DNA of 64,000 nucleotides from Pilaira anomala (lineage: Eukaryota > Mucoromycota > Mucoromycetes > Mucorales > Mucoraceae). Every line of letters begins with the position of its first letter. Within the stretch, counting starts at the first letter, position 1. The notes under the pieces were generated by a model. The model was not told the DNA's origin. It worked only from the letters and a program-made list of their open reading frames with translations, and made no database searches. A program made the position numbers and the translations under genes. The stretch covers positions 62,001 to 126,000 of the forward strand of contig JAIXMQ010000065.1 of assembly GCA_025716855.1 (NCBI GenBank). Reading direction: 5' to 3'. This document shows, in pieces, positions 46,648-58,800 of this stretch.

Positions 46648-47308
46648 TTATGAAAATCTAACTTTCTTCTTGGGTGCCTATTTATAAAAAGAATATAAGA
46701 TTGAAGAATAATAAGGTGTGTGAGTGTAGAACTTACAGCAGGTTGAAGTTTTTCACGAGCAGCTTCAGCTCTTGCCTTTACTTTTTGTTTTCTAGCTTCT
46801 GACTTCTTCTTCTTTTGTGCTTCAAGATAATCTTGCTTTACTTTTTCCTATTTTTAGATTTTTAGAATTTTTTGACAGATTGGACGAATCGTGAATCTCT
46901 TTCAAATTACCAATTTCGCTTTTTTTTCCTCTGCTTTTAAATCTTTCTTTGCATCTTGTTCCTCAATAATTTTTGCTACATGTGCTTTTCTTGCTAATTT
47001 CTTTTCTACTTTGGCATCTTCTTTTGAAGCTGCTGATTCAACTAAATTTAACATAAAGTCCTATATGATATAACTTTTAAGTTGAATATGTGGTATTTTG
47101 TTTAGAACGGTTGCTATAGTTACCAAGTTGGCATATTTAGGATTATCTACTTCGGAAGTTCCTTTCACACGTCTTTTGTGAACGGCTTTTTTAGTATAAG
47201 TTGATTTTTTAGGGGTTGTTTCTTTCTAGTGTTTAAAAACGTCATCAATATCTCTTTACCGGGACATACATTTTGTTTTAATTGAATTACCTTTGTTGAT
47301 TTGGCCAT
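46648..47308 (-). CDS. Small Lys-rich nuclear/nucleolar-type protein
   Basis: Five exons (47308-47291, 47225-47124, 47060-46911, 46847-46737, 46677-46648) total 411 nt, 136 residues. It is very basic: MAKSTKKETTPKKSTYTKKA, a short middle FMLNLVESAASKEDAKVEKK, then a long charged helix/coiled coil (EARKQKVKARAEAAREKLQ). The last exon encodes APKKKVRFS, a classical NLS-like end. Such proteins are usually ribosome-assembly or chromatin factors. I do not recognise the family. All exon joins keep frame with GTAAGT/GTAATT donors and TAG acceptors. Confidence 0.65.
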
Positions 47309-47490
47309 GGTAATATAGTTATAAAAGAATAAAGAAGGAAAAAAAAGAAGTAAAATGTGGCTTTTTTTTTTTTTTTTATTCAATAAAAAAATAAATTTTG
47401 ATAAACCGCAGGGGAAAATCTTTTTTTTTTTTTTTTTTTTTGAATACGTATAATTTGGTCAAAAGGTATATTACTAAATAAGAAAGATTT

Positions 47491-49053
47491 TTATGCACAG
47501 AATTTCTTTGCTTGTCTTGAAGGTTCATCAAGTACAGTTCGTTTCATGGCGTCACGATGTTTCCAACAACTTGTGCCATTGACTTTACCTCCATTCTCCA
47601 TCGGACGCACCGTATTACTAGCCACATGCATTACTTCTTTTAAACTTTTCATATTTGGAGTTTGTTGTAATGCTTGTGCGACCAAGGATCGATACTTTGG
47701 TAATAAAGTTGAAACGTAGCGTCTAAATAAACTTGGATCATTTAAGTTCATACTAGCTGCTTTTGCATAACGATAGAATTTCGCATTAAAATCTGAAATC
47801 GATTCATATTCCTTCATCTCAATCTTTAATAGAAATTCTGCGTATCTTGATTGTCTTTCTCTAGTATGTGCCATTCTTTCGGCGGATGAAGATTCATAGC
47901 CTGGTTGAGGTCGCGTTGTAAATGTATATTCAGATACCTTGCAAGGAGCTGGTACGGATAATTTTCGGTTGGCTACGACTGGTGCAGATGATGATGATGA
48001 GGAGGAGGATGCTACGGGTGGTGGTGTAACAACATCTGGATATCTTTTCAAATAAAGTTGACGTGCTGTGGTCCAATCCAATTGTTTATCCAGGATGTTA
48101 TCTTTTGCCCAACCAAGTTTATTTCCGGGTAATGCATAAACGAATAAAGATTCCCATACTTGTTTCATTTCCATATTATGTTGTGTTGCAAACTCATTCG
48201 CTGTCTTTTCGAATTGATCTAAAAATAATGTAGATGCTTTGTTTTTAGCCGCTAACTCTTGTTCTCTTTGTTGTTTCTTTTGATCTTGTAGTTGTTGCTG
48301 CTTTTGCTGTTGTTGCTGCTTTTGCTGTTGCTGTTGCTGCTGTTGTTGCTGTTGCTGCTGTTGTTGCTGTTGCTGCTGCTTTTGCTGTTGTTGCTGTTGT
48401 TGCTGTCGTTGCTGTTGTTGTTGTTGTTGCTGTTGTTGCTGTTGTTGCTGCTTTTGCTGTATTTTTTGTTGTTCTAAGAGTTTCTGTCGAAGTTGTTCTT
48501 GAATCTGACGTTGAATTTCCTTTTGTACTAGTGCTTGATCAATTTGTTGTTGTTGCTGTTGCTGTTGCTGTTGTTGTTGTTGTTGTTGTTGTTGTTGGAT
48601 GGGTTGAATAGGTTGAGGAACATGTACTACGGGCGCCTGTGTATTGGATACTTCCGAGCTTTCCGGTTTAGATACAGGTTGAACAAGTTGTAAATTAGGT
48701 CCAACAGTATTTTCTAGCACAGGTTTAGATTGTATTAAGGCAGGAGATCCTTGAGCTACTGAAGTCCAGTTGTTAGGGACTACCGTTGTCATGATTTGAG
48801 CAGCCGTATCAATTGGATTTGTTTGAGTTGTTGGATGTTTGAGTGTAGGATTAGCGATCTTCAAGACTTTCATCACCATATCCAATCTATCATAATGTTC
48901 CATAACTGATACTAATTGTTGTTCATACATTCTTGGATCGTTCATATCTCGTTTTAATTGATTTAAACTTGATAGAAATTGTTCCGTAACCTTAGTTAAT
49001 GTTGTTACAAGTAAACATGGACTGTTATCTTTTTCTGTCATTTCGGCCATCAT
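47491..49053 (-). CDS. Polyglutamine protein with a Gag/capsid-like C-terminal half
   Basis: Intronless, 520 residues. The first 75 residues are helical (FLSSLNQLKRDMNDPRMYEQ...VMEHYDRLDMVMKVLK) and reminiscent of small Mediator-type helix bundles. A proline/valine linker follows, then about 120 residues dominated by Gln (48271-48600). From about 285 on the pattern is that of a Ty3-like Gag capsid: FATQHNMEMKQVWESLFVYA, WTTARQLYLKRYP, AEFLLKIEMKEYESISDFNA, KFYRYAKAASMNL, RRYVSTLLPKYRSLVAQALQ. No protease or reverse transcriptase follows on either side, and the CCHC knuckle is absent. This suggests a domesticated Gag fused to, or expanded with, a polyQ region. The Mediator resemblance is weak. 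Confidence 0.65.
   Translation of the reverse strand: MMAEMTEKDNSPCLLVTTLTKVTEQFLSSLNQLKRDMNDPRMYEQQLVSVMEHYDRLDMVMKVLKIANPTLKHPTTQTNPIDTAAQIMTTVVPNNWTSVAQGSPALIQSKPVLENTVGPNLQLVQPVSKPESSEVSNTQAPVVHVPQPIQPIQQQQQQQQQQQQQQQQQQIDQALVQKEIQRQIQEQLRQKLLEQQKIQQKQQQQQQQQQQQQQQRQQQQQQQQKQQQQQQQQQQQQQQQQQQQKQQQQQKQQQLQDQKKQQREQELAAKNKASTLFLDQFEKTANEFATQHNMEMKQVWESLFVYALPGNKLGWAKDNILDKQLDWTTARQLYLKRYPDVVTPPPVASSSSSSSSAPVVANRKLSVPAPCKVSEYTFTTRPQPGYESSSAERMAHTRERQSRYAEFLLKIEMKEYESISDFNAKFYRYAKAASMNLNDPSLFRRYVSTLLPKYRSLVAQALQQTPNMKSLKEVMHVASNTVRPMENGGKVNGTSCWKHRDAMKRTVLDEPSRQAKKFCA
48271..48600. repeat. CAG/CAA trinucleotide tracts encoding polyQ
   Basis: Long mixed CAG/CAA repeats (read on the minus strand), broken by Lys, Arg and Glu codons and by a non-repetitive QKEIQRQIQEQLRQKLLEQQ segment. 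Mixed codons should make the tract more stable than pure CAG. Confidence 0.9.
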
Positions 49054-49891
49054 TTATTGTTTTATCACAAAGAAAAAAGGAAAAAGAGAAAAAAAAAAAA
49101 GATGACCTGCACAATAAGGGCTTTTTATGAATATGACTTCTTTTTTTTTATGCTAAAATGATTGGCTGAAATAAAAAGAAAATGTCATTGGAGTATAAAT
49201 GTGGTCATTTCAAAGGGTGAGAGGATGTGAATGAAAGTAAAAAGAAGTAGAATCGTATTTTATATAGATATTTGATAAAGCAGTTGTTTAATAAATCGTA
49301 GGTTATCATCAAAAAGCTCTTTGGGTCTCTTTTTTATGACCTAATCCTTTATAGCACACCACATGATACATTACAAACAAATTTATTTAATTTTATCTTT
49401 CCCTTTTTTTTTTCTTCTCCAAATAAAAAATAAATATTCTTACAACTTACGCGTTATTATTTTATTGGAGTATATACAAGAGATTATATCAAGTAATGGA
49501 CAACTTTGAAGCGCTTTTAATACAATGTTGTCAATGGTAAGTCATCATATTAACTTTATCACAAAGAAGCAGTGCATTGTCTAAATAGACTGTGTATACG
49601 TGTATTATCATCAAGAATTTGTGTCTGAAATAATATGATCACTATAGTAATCGGCACAAAAATGAACGACAAGGATATATGAACTGATGAAATGAGCTTC
49701 ATAGTTGCATAAAAGTGGAATAAATTAGTAAACAATTTCATTACAAAAAAATCAATATATTAACATGTACATACACCTTATGGGAATACTCAATATATGA
49801 ACATTTGTAAGTAGATTTTTATAGCTAAATGGCGTTTATCCCTCTTTTTTTTTTTTTTTTTTTTCACCTTTTAACATGAGCAGTAAAACCT

Positions 49892-50235
49892 AATCTACTT
49901 TTTTATAAGCTCCAACGCACGCTTCAAGTTACTACGCTTGGCAGTGTAGCTTTCTTCTTCTTCTCCTTCTTCTTCTCCTTCCACTCCTTCTTCTACCTCT
50001 TCTTCTACTCCTTCTTCTACTCCTTCTTCTACTTTTACTTCTACTTATTTTTCTTCAGCTTCAAAATTTGTAGCGCCCTAAGGTTCAGTAACTGCCAGAT
50101 CCGATTTATCTTCTTGCAAGTCCAGTTCATAAGATTTAACTGCTTGACCATCATTTAAAGGTAGTTAAATCAGGTACAGGTGATCGATTTTGCGGACAAC
50201 ATTGTTGTATTTGCGTTATCTCTACTTATAAAACA
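49892..50235 (-). pseudogene. Acidic-repeat protein pseudogene (frameshift, two stops)
   Basis: The minus strand reads VEITQIQQCCPQNRSPVPDL in one frame, then shifts to LNDGQAVKSYELDLQEDKSD, LAVTEP, a stop, GATNFEAEEK, a stop, then VEVKVEEGVEEGVEEEVEEG with EEEGEEEE and a final SYTAKRSNLKRALELIKK-stop. Coding character is kept for more than 100 codons despite one frameshift and two nonsense codons, so it is a recently dead gene or a noisy sequence. Confidence 0.5.
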
Positions 50236-51336
50236 TAAGTAAATCGCGGACTATAAACTGAACATTATAGTAAAAACCTGACATATCTTCATAATAATAT
50301 ACATGTTTAACCTTGTATATTATTATCAATATCTTGAATCAAAGGAAATATTCTATATTCAAATGCATATATAAATTGACGTAAATAAGATCAATGGTAC
50401 AAAACAAGTTCAAATAATAAAATAAGATTGGGAATAAAACAAAACAATATAATATAAATACTCGATTCATATTAATAGAAAATAAGAAATATTTACTGGT
50501 AATAGCCTCGATACAAGCTTATAGCTACCTTGTGTTGGGATAAGAACGGCCATTACCAGCAAAAATACATTATTAGTCTATTAATACTAAATAATATTAT
50601 TATATACCTAACTTGTTAAAAAAAGATTAAAGAATAACATTGTTAACTATCCCAACAACTTTTAATTCAATCCCAAGACTGGGAAAACATAATATCAATC
50701 TAAGAATAAGAATGATCAGGTCGTATGATAAAAATAGTTCTTGTCAATTTAAAAGTATGCGCATTTACCAATGAAATCTGTATAGTAACGGATTCCAGAC
50801 TAATAACAACCATGTAAATAGTTACAAGGTGCTCTTTAGTCAGGAACGATACAAGTTGTTATCCAATCAGATAGATAGGATCCACGATTAATGATGATCA
50901 ATTCTAAGCAGTAGAACATCTTTATTCAAAAGCAGAAGAGTTAGGTACACAGTGCCTAAAGTAAAAAAAAAAAAAAAAAAAACGCAAGCAAACGCAATTG
51001 CAGAATGTTCAGAGTTTTTTGCGGTTGGCACAATTCCGCAATGATGAAGTTCAACTATTTTTTACAATTTTTGTTTTCATGCATGAAGAAAAACATATGC
51101 ATACATAACTAATATTAGCTTTTTTTCATTGCATCATGTATCATCATGTGCATCTTTTTAACCCAATAAAAAAAATTATATTCTCTTATTACTGGTTAGA
51201 TATATCTGCATGCAGCTTAATACGTATACAATCGATGATATCAAATCATAAGAATGTATATGTAGAACTGTTATCCCAATTGTCAATGTGGTTATCAATA
51301 TTCGAAGAATAGAGCTATGTCATCAAACTTTGCTAT

Positions 51337-51376
<40 letters not shown>

Positions 51377-51454
51377 GTCATCAGAAAAGCAAATTTTTTG
51401 TTGAGCTATTTAAAGGGCCATAAAAATGTGAAGTTTGCCTTTGTTCAACAGATT

Positions 51455-52040
51455 ATCTGACATCAACAAGAACATAGGTAGTTCGAATCAAATCAGGTGA
51501 AACCGTACCTGAAAACGCAACTGAATCAAAAACAGTTAGTATTCTCATGGTAGTACCCCAAACCATCATACCATTTAGTCTAGATATTTGTTTAACTGCA
51601 GCAGATTTGTATCAAAATCATACAAACGTTATTGGTTTCAAAACTGATTCACGAATTTTGGTTGATTTTGAAGAAGAAGAAGTTTGATGTAGTTTCTGGT
51701 GAAGACTGTTTACCAGATGCAAACAATGGAAAAATAGAAAGTAGCACAAGTAAACTAGCAAGAGAAGGGAAAAAGGAGACACAAGAGTTCTTCCATAGAA
51801 TACTTCATAAATAGTGCAGATAAAGATAGCTATATCAAATGTAATAAGACATGGTGGTGTCAATTTGTTGGGCGCTAAATGTATCTTTTCAATTATTCAT
51901 GCAGCAAAACATCAATACCATCTGGTAGTAGTTCCGAAATTCACTTTGTTCTTCTCAATTCGCTTTCTGGGGTCAGATGGTGTCAACCCTTTCAAATATT
52001 ATTTTAGAACCAACATAGTTTACTCCTCCTTGTCGTGATA
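51455..52040 (+). pseudogene. Decayed coding remnant, unknown family
   Basis: The plus strand has ETVPENATESKTVSILMVVP and NHTNVIGFKTDSRILVDFEE in one frame. A GAA repeat is followed by FDVVSGEDCLPDANNGKIES in another frame, then VIRHGGVNLLGAKCIFSII in a third. The pieces look protein-like but are not joined by visible introns. Confidence 0.3.
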
Positions 52041-52794
52041 GACAATTGTCAAAGATTTCCCATCATGTGATGGCTGAAAGTAGTTAGCGTAAAAAGTAAG
52101 GATGATGATGTGCAGGATGAACGAGAATAATACTACCAAGAAGTAGATAAATATGGTTTTATAGAGACTAAAACTGAATGATTTAGCACTGTCATTAATA
52201 CAGAGTTTACAACACGCCCACATCGTGTTTAATATATATACTCTTCGTATCATATTTAATATTTTTTTTCTAATAAACAAACAATTTATACTGTTTTTAA
52301 ACATATATTCTCGCCTTTGTTAAAGAGAATATATCGCTGCTCCTCATAGCCGTATACTCGTTAAGACAAACGATCTATGGAGTATGGTGACACTCATTTT
52401 CTATTTTTCCGTGTTTGAATTGAGTTTGATTCGTGATGGACTGCTTTTGGAACTTTTGTGTAAAGCGCCTACCTCCAATGGAACCATTATCCGTTTTTTT
52501 TCTCTTTATAGGTATATACACATATACATCTTTACTTTTGTTTACTTTGATTTTTATACATATTGGTGCCAACCTGTAGTGGTAATATGCTCCCCCTGTA
52601 TTTGCTTTATATATTTTACTAACTGTCCCTTAGTTGGATCATATTTTTAAATAAAAGTATTTTCATCTTTAAGCTCAGGTTTTTATTTTTTATCAACTCA
52701 AGTCTCATTTGTGTGCGCAAGTAACGTCACATAAAGCAAATTCTCTTTTCTTTTTCTTTTTCTTTTTCTTTTTTTTTTTTTTTTTTTGTTAACA

Positions 52795-53903
52795 ATGTCA
52801 AGCGCAGTAAAAGGAGTTAATAGAATATTATCTTTGGGCAACATTTCAAAGTTTACTAGAACAAACATACTATGTAAAAACAACCAATACTTTAACAGTA
52901 GTGTTCGTACCTATATACGACCACATTATTACAACAACCAGGAACAACCTTTATCAAAGGCTTTAAAAGCACAACAAAACCCATTTCATAAATTCGGTAG
53001 AATGATAAACAACATGGACCCAAAAAAAGTATTATGGTCCGTCATTGGTACGAATGTGGGTGTTTTTTTATTATGGCAGTACTCTATTAATTCCTATAAA
53101 TCCTTTGGTGACGACTCTAAACTTAATTTTATGGTCAAGAATTTCATGTCTTCTCCTACTCACTTGGCCGAAGGTAGAATTCATACGTTACTCACAAGTG
53201 CTTTCTCTCATAAATCACTTGACCATTTGGGTGTGAATATGTTGGTGCTTTATACGATGGGTCAAGGTGTGATTGAAGCCGTAGGCGCTTCTCGATTTCT
53301 TTTGCTTTATGCAGGTGCAGGTGTAGCTGCTTCTTTGGCTGCGGTTGGATACCGTACATTTATTAAACCAATGTTGGAAAAGGGATATAATGTACGTACA
53401 TCTAACGACAGTGGATTTTTAGGTTCTTTAGGAGCTTCTGGTAAAATATATATTTTTCTTTATATATATAAATCAAGTTATATACATGTATCTTGTTTTT
53501 AATTTTTTGTGATTATGAATAGGCTCTGTTACTGGAATAACAACATTTTATGCGTGTGCCTGTAAATAGTTTTTTTTTTTTTAAAAAAAAAGAAAGTCTT
53601 TGGTTACTGATTATTTTTTATATATATAGTTCCTAGAGCTACTTTTTTGGTATTCTTTGTCATTCCTATGCCAGCCATTGCAGTGGTCGGTCTTTTTGCT
53701 TCCTATGATATCTATAAAGCATCTACATTAAATGTAAGTTACATGCGAGTAATAATTATATGTATGTATGTCTATACTAATTAAGTTATATGCAGACTGG
53801 CATTATTGACAGTGCTGGACATATCGGTGGTTTTGCTTATGGCGCTGCCTATTGGTTTTTAAGAGTTCGACCTTTATTAAAAGCAGGTCGTTGGAGATTT
53901 TAA
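52795..53903 (+). CDS. PCP1: Mitochondrial rhomboid serine protease (PCP1/PARL type)
   Basis: Exons 52795-53440, 53523-53561, 53630-53733 and 53796-53903 total 897 nt, 298 residues. A presequence-like N-terminus is followed by a 1+6 membrane-segment layout. The catalytic serine is in LGASGSVTG, split by intron 1, and the catalytic His in DSAGHIGGFAYG. The typical GRIHTLLTSAFSHKSLDHLG L1/helix-2 block with HxxxN-like residues (HLGVNM) is present. The family cleaves inner-membrane proteins such as Mgm1/OPA1 and cytochrome c peroxidase. A T13A9 palindrome sits in intron 2. The ATG at 52795 follows a pyrimidine-rich leader and is the first good Met. Confidence 0.93.
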
Positions 53904-54344
53904 AAAGGGTAAAAATAAGATTAGAATTGAAAATATTACACATATTTATACATATTGATAGAATTGTACAAAAAATAAAATAAAATAAAACCCTGTATCA
54001 CCTTCATTTCATGAAACAATTTTATCAGGCACACACTCTCTCTCTTTTATTCAATCGAGATAATAGAATGGCTTATGGTTACTATATACAGAGATATTGG
54101 TACAACTAATAAGGTATTTTTTTTTTTGGTAACCTAGCCGCAAATAGGATCGAAAAAGATTATAAAAGAGAGGTGTGTGGAGTAAAGTGTTTGAATTCAA
54201 ATGTCGAAAAAAAAAATGTATCCCCAAGGATTTTGATTCGTTAGATTTTTGTTTATACCCCAATTACCCTATAATGTTGGGTTCCTTTTTTTTTTCTTTT
54301 TTTTTTCTCTCTCTCTCTTTCTCTTTGTCACTTTTTATTTCAAG
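53904..54344. other. Intergenic between rhomboid and cytochrome b5 reductase genes
   Basis: No ORF of note. It ends in a T/C-rich block (54284-54335) directly before the next start, as at several genes here. Confidence 0.5.
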
Positions 54345-55568
54345 ATGGACTCCGTTCAAAGCCTTTTACCTTATTTAGTTCCTGTTGTTCTTGCTGCAGG
54401 TACTGCTTATTTCTTTGTTAACAAGAAGAGTAAGTATACCACCATCACGTCAAAAAGAAAAAAAAAAAATACTTCTCTTTACTGACATTTAAAAAATAAA
54501 AAAATTTAGGTGAGGTATTAGATGCCAAGGTGTTCAAAAACTTTAAATTGACCGAGAAAATTGTTATTTCTCATAACACTGCAATGTAAGTACCTCATCT
54601 AAGTAATAAAAAAGAAAAGTGCTATTAACGAAAAAAAATAGTTATCGTTTTGCCTTGCCTCGTAAGGATGCTTCTTTAGGTCTTCCTATTGGTCAACATG
54701 TTTCTGTTATGGCCGAGATCAATGGTAAACAAATCTCTCGTAGTTATACACCTACTACCTCTGATGATGATCTCGGTCATTTCGATTTGCTTATCAAGGT
54801 AAAAAAAAAAAAAAAAAGGATTAATCGAAATCAAAGAAAGAGAGAGAGAAAATAGATATTTATACATATATTTTTATTATTATTATAGTCTTATCCTCAA
54901 GGTAATATCTCTAAAAAGTTCAGTGAGCTCAAGATTGGTGATGAGATGGCAGTTAGAGGACCTAAGGGTAACTTCAACTATACACCTAATATGTGTAGTG
55001 CTATTGGTATGATTGCTGGTGGTACTGGTATTACACCAATGCTTCAAGTAAGTAGTTAAAAGAATATAGATTGAAGAGGAAGGGGGGGGGATATTAGATT
55101 GGTGTTTTTGGGATATTGATATAACTTTTTAATGATAGATTATCCATGCCATTGTTAAGAATCCTGCTGACAAGACAAAAGTGAGCCTTCTTTTCGGTAA
55201 TGTAAGCGAGGAAGATATTTTACTTCGTGAGGAATTAGATGAACTTGCACGAAAGCATGAAAACATTTCTGTTTATCATGTATTAAATACACCTCCTGTT
55301 GGTTGGACTCAAGGATCTGGCTTTGTTACTGCTGATATGATCAAAGAACATTGTCCTGCTCCTGCTAAGGATGTCAAGATGTTATTGTGTGGTCCTTTAC
55401 CTATGGTGAAAGCTATGACTGAGGTAAAGATAATAATAAAGAGAGAAATATAAGATCAAATAGAGAGAGAGACATGTAACTAACTATTTTGAATAGAATT
55501 TGATCGAGTTGGGTTATGATAAACCTCGTGCTATCAGTCAACTTGCTGATCAAGTTTTCAAGTTTTAA
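54345..55568 (+). CDS. CBR1: NADH-cytochrome b5 reductase
   Basis: Six exons (54345-54429, 54510-54585, 54642-54798, 54889-55047, 55139-55423, 55497-55568) total 834 nt, 277 residues. An N-terminal anchor ([19 protein letters not shown]) is followed by the FAD-binding block [19 protein letters not shown] with the RxYTP(T) motif, then [11 protein letters not shown] and the NADH-binding [16 protein letters not shown], and late [10 protein letters not shown]. The enzyme passes electrons from NADH to cytochrome b5 for desaturation, sterol synthesis and P450s, at the ER or outer mitochondrial membrane. Length and motifs are complete. Confidence 0.94.
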
Positions 55569-55813
55569 TTCTATACATTTATACACCCACCCACACACAC
55601 ACTCAATCACATATATTACACACACACAAACACATTTATAAAATAAAAATATAAAAAAGAAACAACTCATTTATTCCTCTTACATTCAAAATATATTATT
55701 ACTATGTTACAAGTCACGTTAGTTTTTGTGTGTGTATTTTTTAAATATAAAAATCACATTCTTTTTTTTTTTAAGCTTTTTTATTTTTTCCATTTGATTC
55801 TGTTATTCAACAC

Positions 55814-58800
55814 ATGTCTAGTAATTCACAGAATCATTGGTTAAGTAATATACTTCGACCTCGCGCATCTTCTATTTCAGTAGAATCCTGTCTCAACTTA
55901 TCTACCAGCGATCCAACCACACCACTCGATGCACGACCTATTTTACCTTTACTTGACGCTTCTCAACCTTTAACTTCACGTTGTAAACATCTCGTTGCGT
56001 TTTCAGAAATTTGTAAAAGTTATAAACTCACGCATTTGGAAAACGTATTCTTTACAGTACAAGATGTATTGGATCCAACCATGCCCCGTGAAGCACGTCA
56101 TGTGGTCTTTGACTTCATGTTGGCTTGTATAGTAGGTCAATATACTGATTTAGGCATGGCGCGGGTTACGTTTTATTCGGCACTTCGAAACTACAACAAT
56201 TGGGAAGACTTTAGTGACATGTACAAGGTGTTATTTGCACTTTGTAAAGAAGGAAGAGATATATCTGGATTCGAAAAGAACATTTGTAAATTATTAATAC
56301 ATTGGTTGGATATAGCGATTGTACAACAAAGACCATCAGATCAACCTATTCCGTATTTATGTGATATCTTACACTTGTTAACTTTGGTAGCTAAATTCAA
56401 TTTTGCACTATTTGAAGAAGATGAAGTGACGAAAATGATTGACGCAACGCATAAAGCATTCTTTTCTTCTCATCATATTGATGATTCAAGAGCCTGTCTC
56501 GAATTCACCGATATTGTTGTAAGATATAGGTTTGTACCGTTTCATGCTTTACCTCATTTTTTGGATATCTTGGCTGCTTCAGTCATTTTGATACCCGGAA
56601 ACCCAGACAAACCTGCTCCTGGTACTGCTTGGCCGATCTTTTCAAATTTACTTCGTTCTCATTGTGCTCATTCTGCCATTTTAACACTTTGTAAATTCTT
56701 GGATAAATCACCTTCAAATGTTGATAAAGATAATATCTTGATTAAAGGTGCAATTACCTTATTAGGTGAAACGGCTTGGGGTAAAAATAATAATACGGGC
56801 GGTGCTGATACTTATATGGTTTCGGATTCGGTCATTTTGATGTATTTAAGAAGAGCTGCAACCAAAGGAAATGATGCGATTAATGGCACGATTTTAAATA
56901 TATTGATTTTATTAATTGGTGATAATAATAATCATCTTAGTTTAATGGAGTGGGAAGCTGTTTGGGATATTGTGGATGTTTGTACAAGTTATATATTAAA
57001 GATAACAGATAACAATAGTAACAACGATGTCAAGTTATTTGATGATGTCAGTCAATATCCTACTACAGGTTGTATCTATCAATTTTCAAGGTTTAGTAAA
57101 TTAGTCATGCATCAAACAAAGGGTCCTTTAGTACGTTGGATAGGTGTATTATATCAATTACGTGCTTATTGTAATGATGAAACTGCTAAAATATTATTAG
57201 ATTATTATGTCACTGAACATTCCTTTTTACCTTCGACTGAAAATTGGTTAACTCTTTTAAAAGAAATTACAAATACATTTTATATTTATGCAACGAATGT
57301 GACACCAACCATTCGATTATCCATGTTGGCTATTGTTTATGACGTTTGTAATTCTGTCAAGGACTTTTATTCAGAACTCATGTATGAAACGATTGTGATT
57401 CCAATGATGCAAACTTTACCTTTGGAAACTAATCTGGATATTCGACAAACAGCCATTGATTTATTAGTGTCTTCATTATCAGATTGTCAAAGTGAATCTA
57501 TTTTTACAAGACTTGTATCTGTTCTCCGTGATTGTGCTCAATGTCAATGTACAACGGTGATCATACCAACGAACAATGAAGATTCAAACCCATCCAATGC
57601 TCGTGTCACTAGTATGCGTATGCCAATACAATCACATCGTACCTCTCCTTCATCTTCATCCTCTTCTATACCAACATTATCTACTCCAACTGCAACATCA
57701 AAATCACTCAATAAAACCTTTATCACCAATTCAAAAGAATCTACAGGATGCTGTATCGGTATCTCTGCCATGTGTGGCATCACTGAATTATTTGAAAATT
57801 TATTACTGGCTTCCAATGGCAAATTATGTGCAAAGACTTTTGATATCATTACTGAAATAGCAAATGATGAAAAAGATTTAGCTTGTCCTTATGGTGGTCC
57901 TAAAATTGTTGCATTGGATTTATTATTAAGATTTAGATGTCCTACCAATCATCATCTTTATCTTATTGACGATAGTAAGTAATAAGCATAAAGAAAAAAA
58001 CAATAGAGTGATTTCATATTAAATTTCTATCTCTATATATAGCCATTACAGAAGAAGATAGTGTGATTGCATCCATACGCGCACATCAACAAAAGAGAAA
58101 AGAAGAGTATGAAAAAAAGCGATCTTCCGAGAGATTTATACCAGGTCCTGCCAATACACCCACCACCAAACTCGGCAGAAAGCCTATTTTTCATCCAAGT
58201 CCTCATGTATTTTCATATAATGAAAAGACACTGGATGATACAGAAGTCGTTTTGGATATTAACGAAATGTTGAAATCGTATGTTGGCGTACTTACCAATT
58301 CACCCAACTGGGTCGTTGTTTCATTCGTTTTGAAACGGTTACCTCAGCAATTAAGTAACAAGCACTTGTTTTGTGGTGCATCCCCATATATCAATAAACT
58401 ACGTCGTAGATTAGTCAAATGGACCAGCACACGTAAATTCTTGGAAAATGTAGTGAACGTACCTGCCACAACCAAACGAAACGATCTCAACGTATACGCT
58501 TATAGTCTCTTAACCGTCTTGATTTCCTATCGTCGTATCTTTACTGAACCAAAGCAAGATCAAGATGAAATTGTCTATGCGTTTTATGTAGGTATTATGC
58601 AAGTGACAAGTGCAACTCGACTCTGTATTAATTCATTGACTGTCTGCTGTCATGAATTACCTCTATCTGTTGCTAAAATGTTGAACGAAATCTTGCAGCG
58701 CATGTCTCAAATTATTTCCGTCAGTAGTGTGTCTGTTCATATTTTGGAGTTCTTGTCAGGTTTAGCTAGGTTGCCAAACTTGTATGCTAATTTTACAGGC

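Larger units (their letters stand above)
49054..52794. other. Gene-poor region with decayed coding pieces
   Basis: AT-rich throughout, with an A18 run near 50964-50982 and an (AT)n tract at about 51339-51374. Two coding remnants are listed separately. A short inverted repeat (CTGGTAATAGCC at about 50497 against GGCCATTACCAG at about 50550) frames a ~40 bp loop. A short exon-like start at 49497 (MDNFEALLIQCCQW before a GTAAGT) has no partner exon that I can find. Confidence 0.45.

Noticed and set aside
48292..48477. Plus-strand poly-Leu ORF
   Set aside because: Shadow of the CAG/CAA polyQ tract of the minus-strand gene.
52020..52650. ORFs on both strands before the rhomboid gene
   Set aside because: Low-complexity hydrophobic or Lys-rich translations with no recognisable domain; one membrane-like stretch is not enough.
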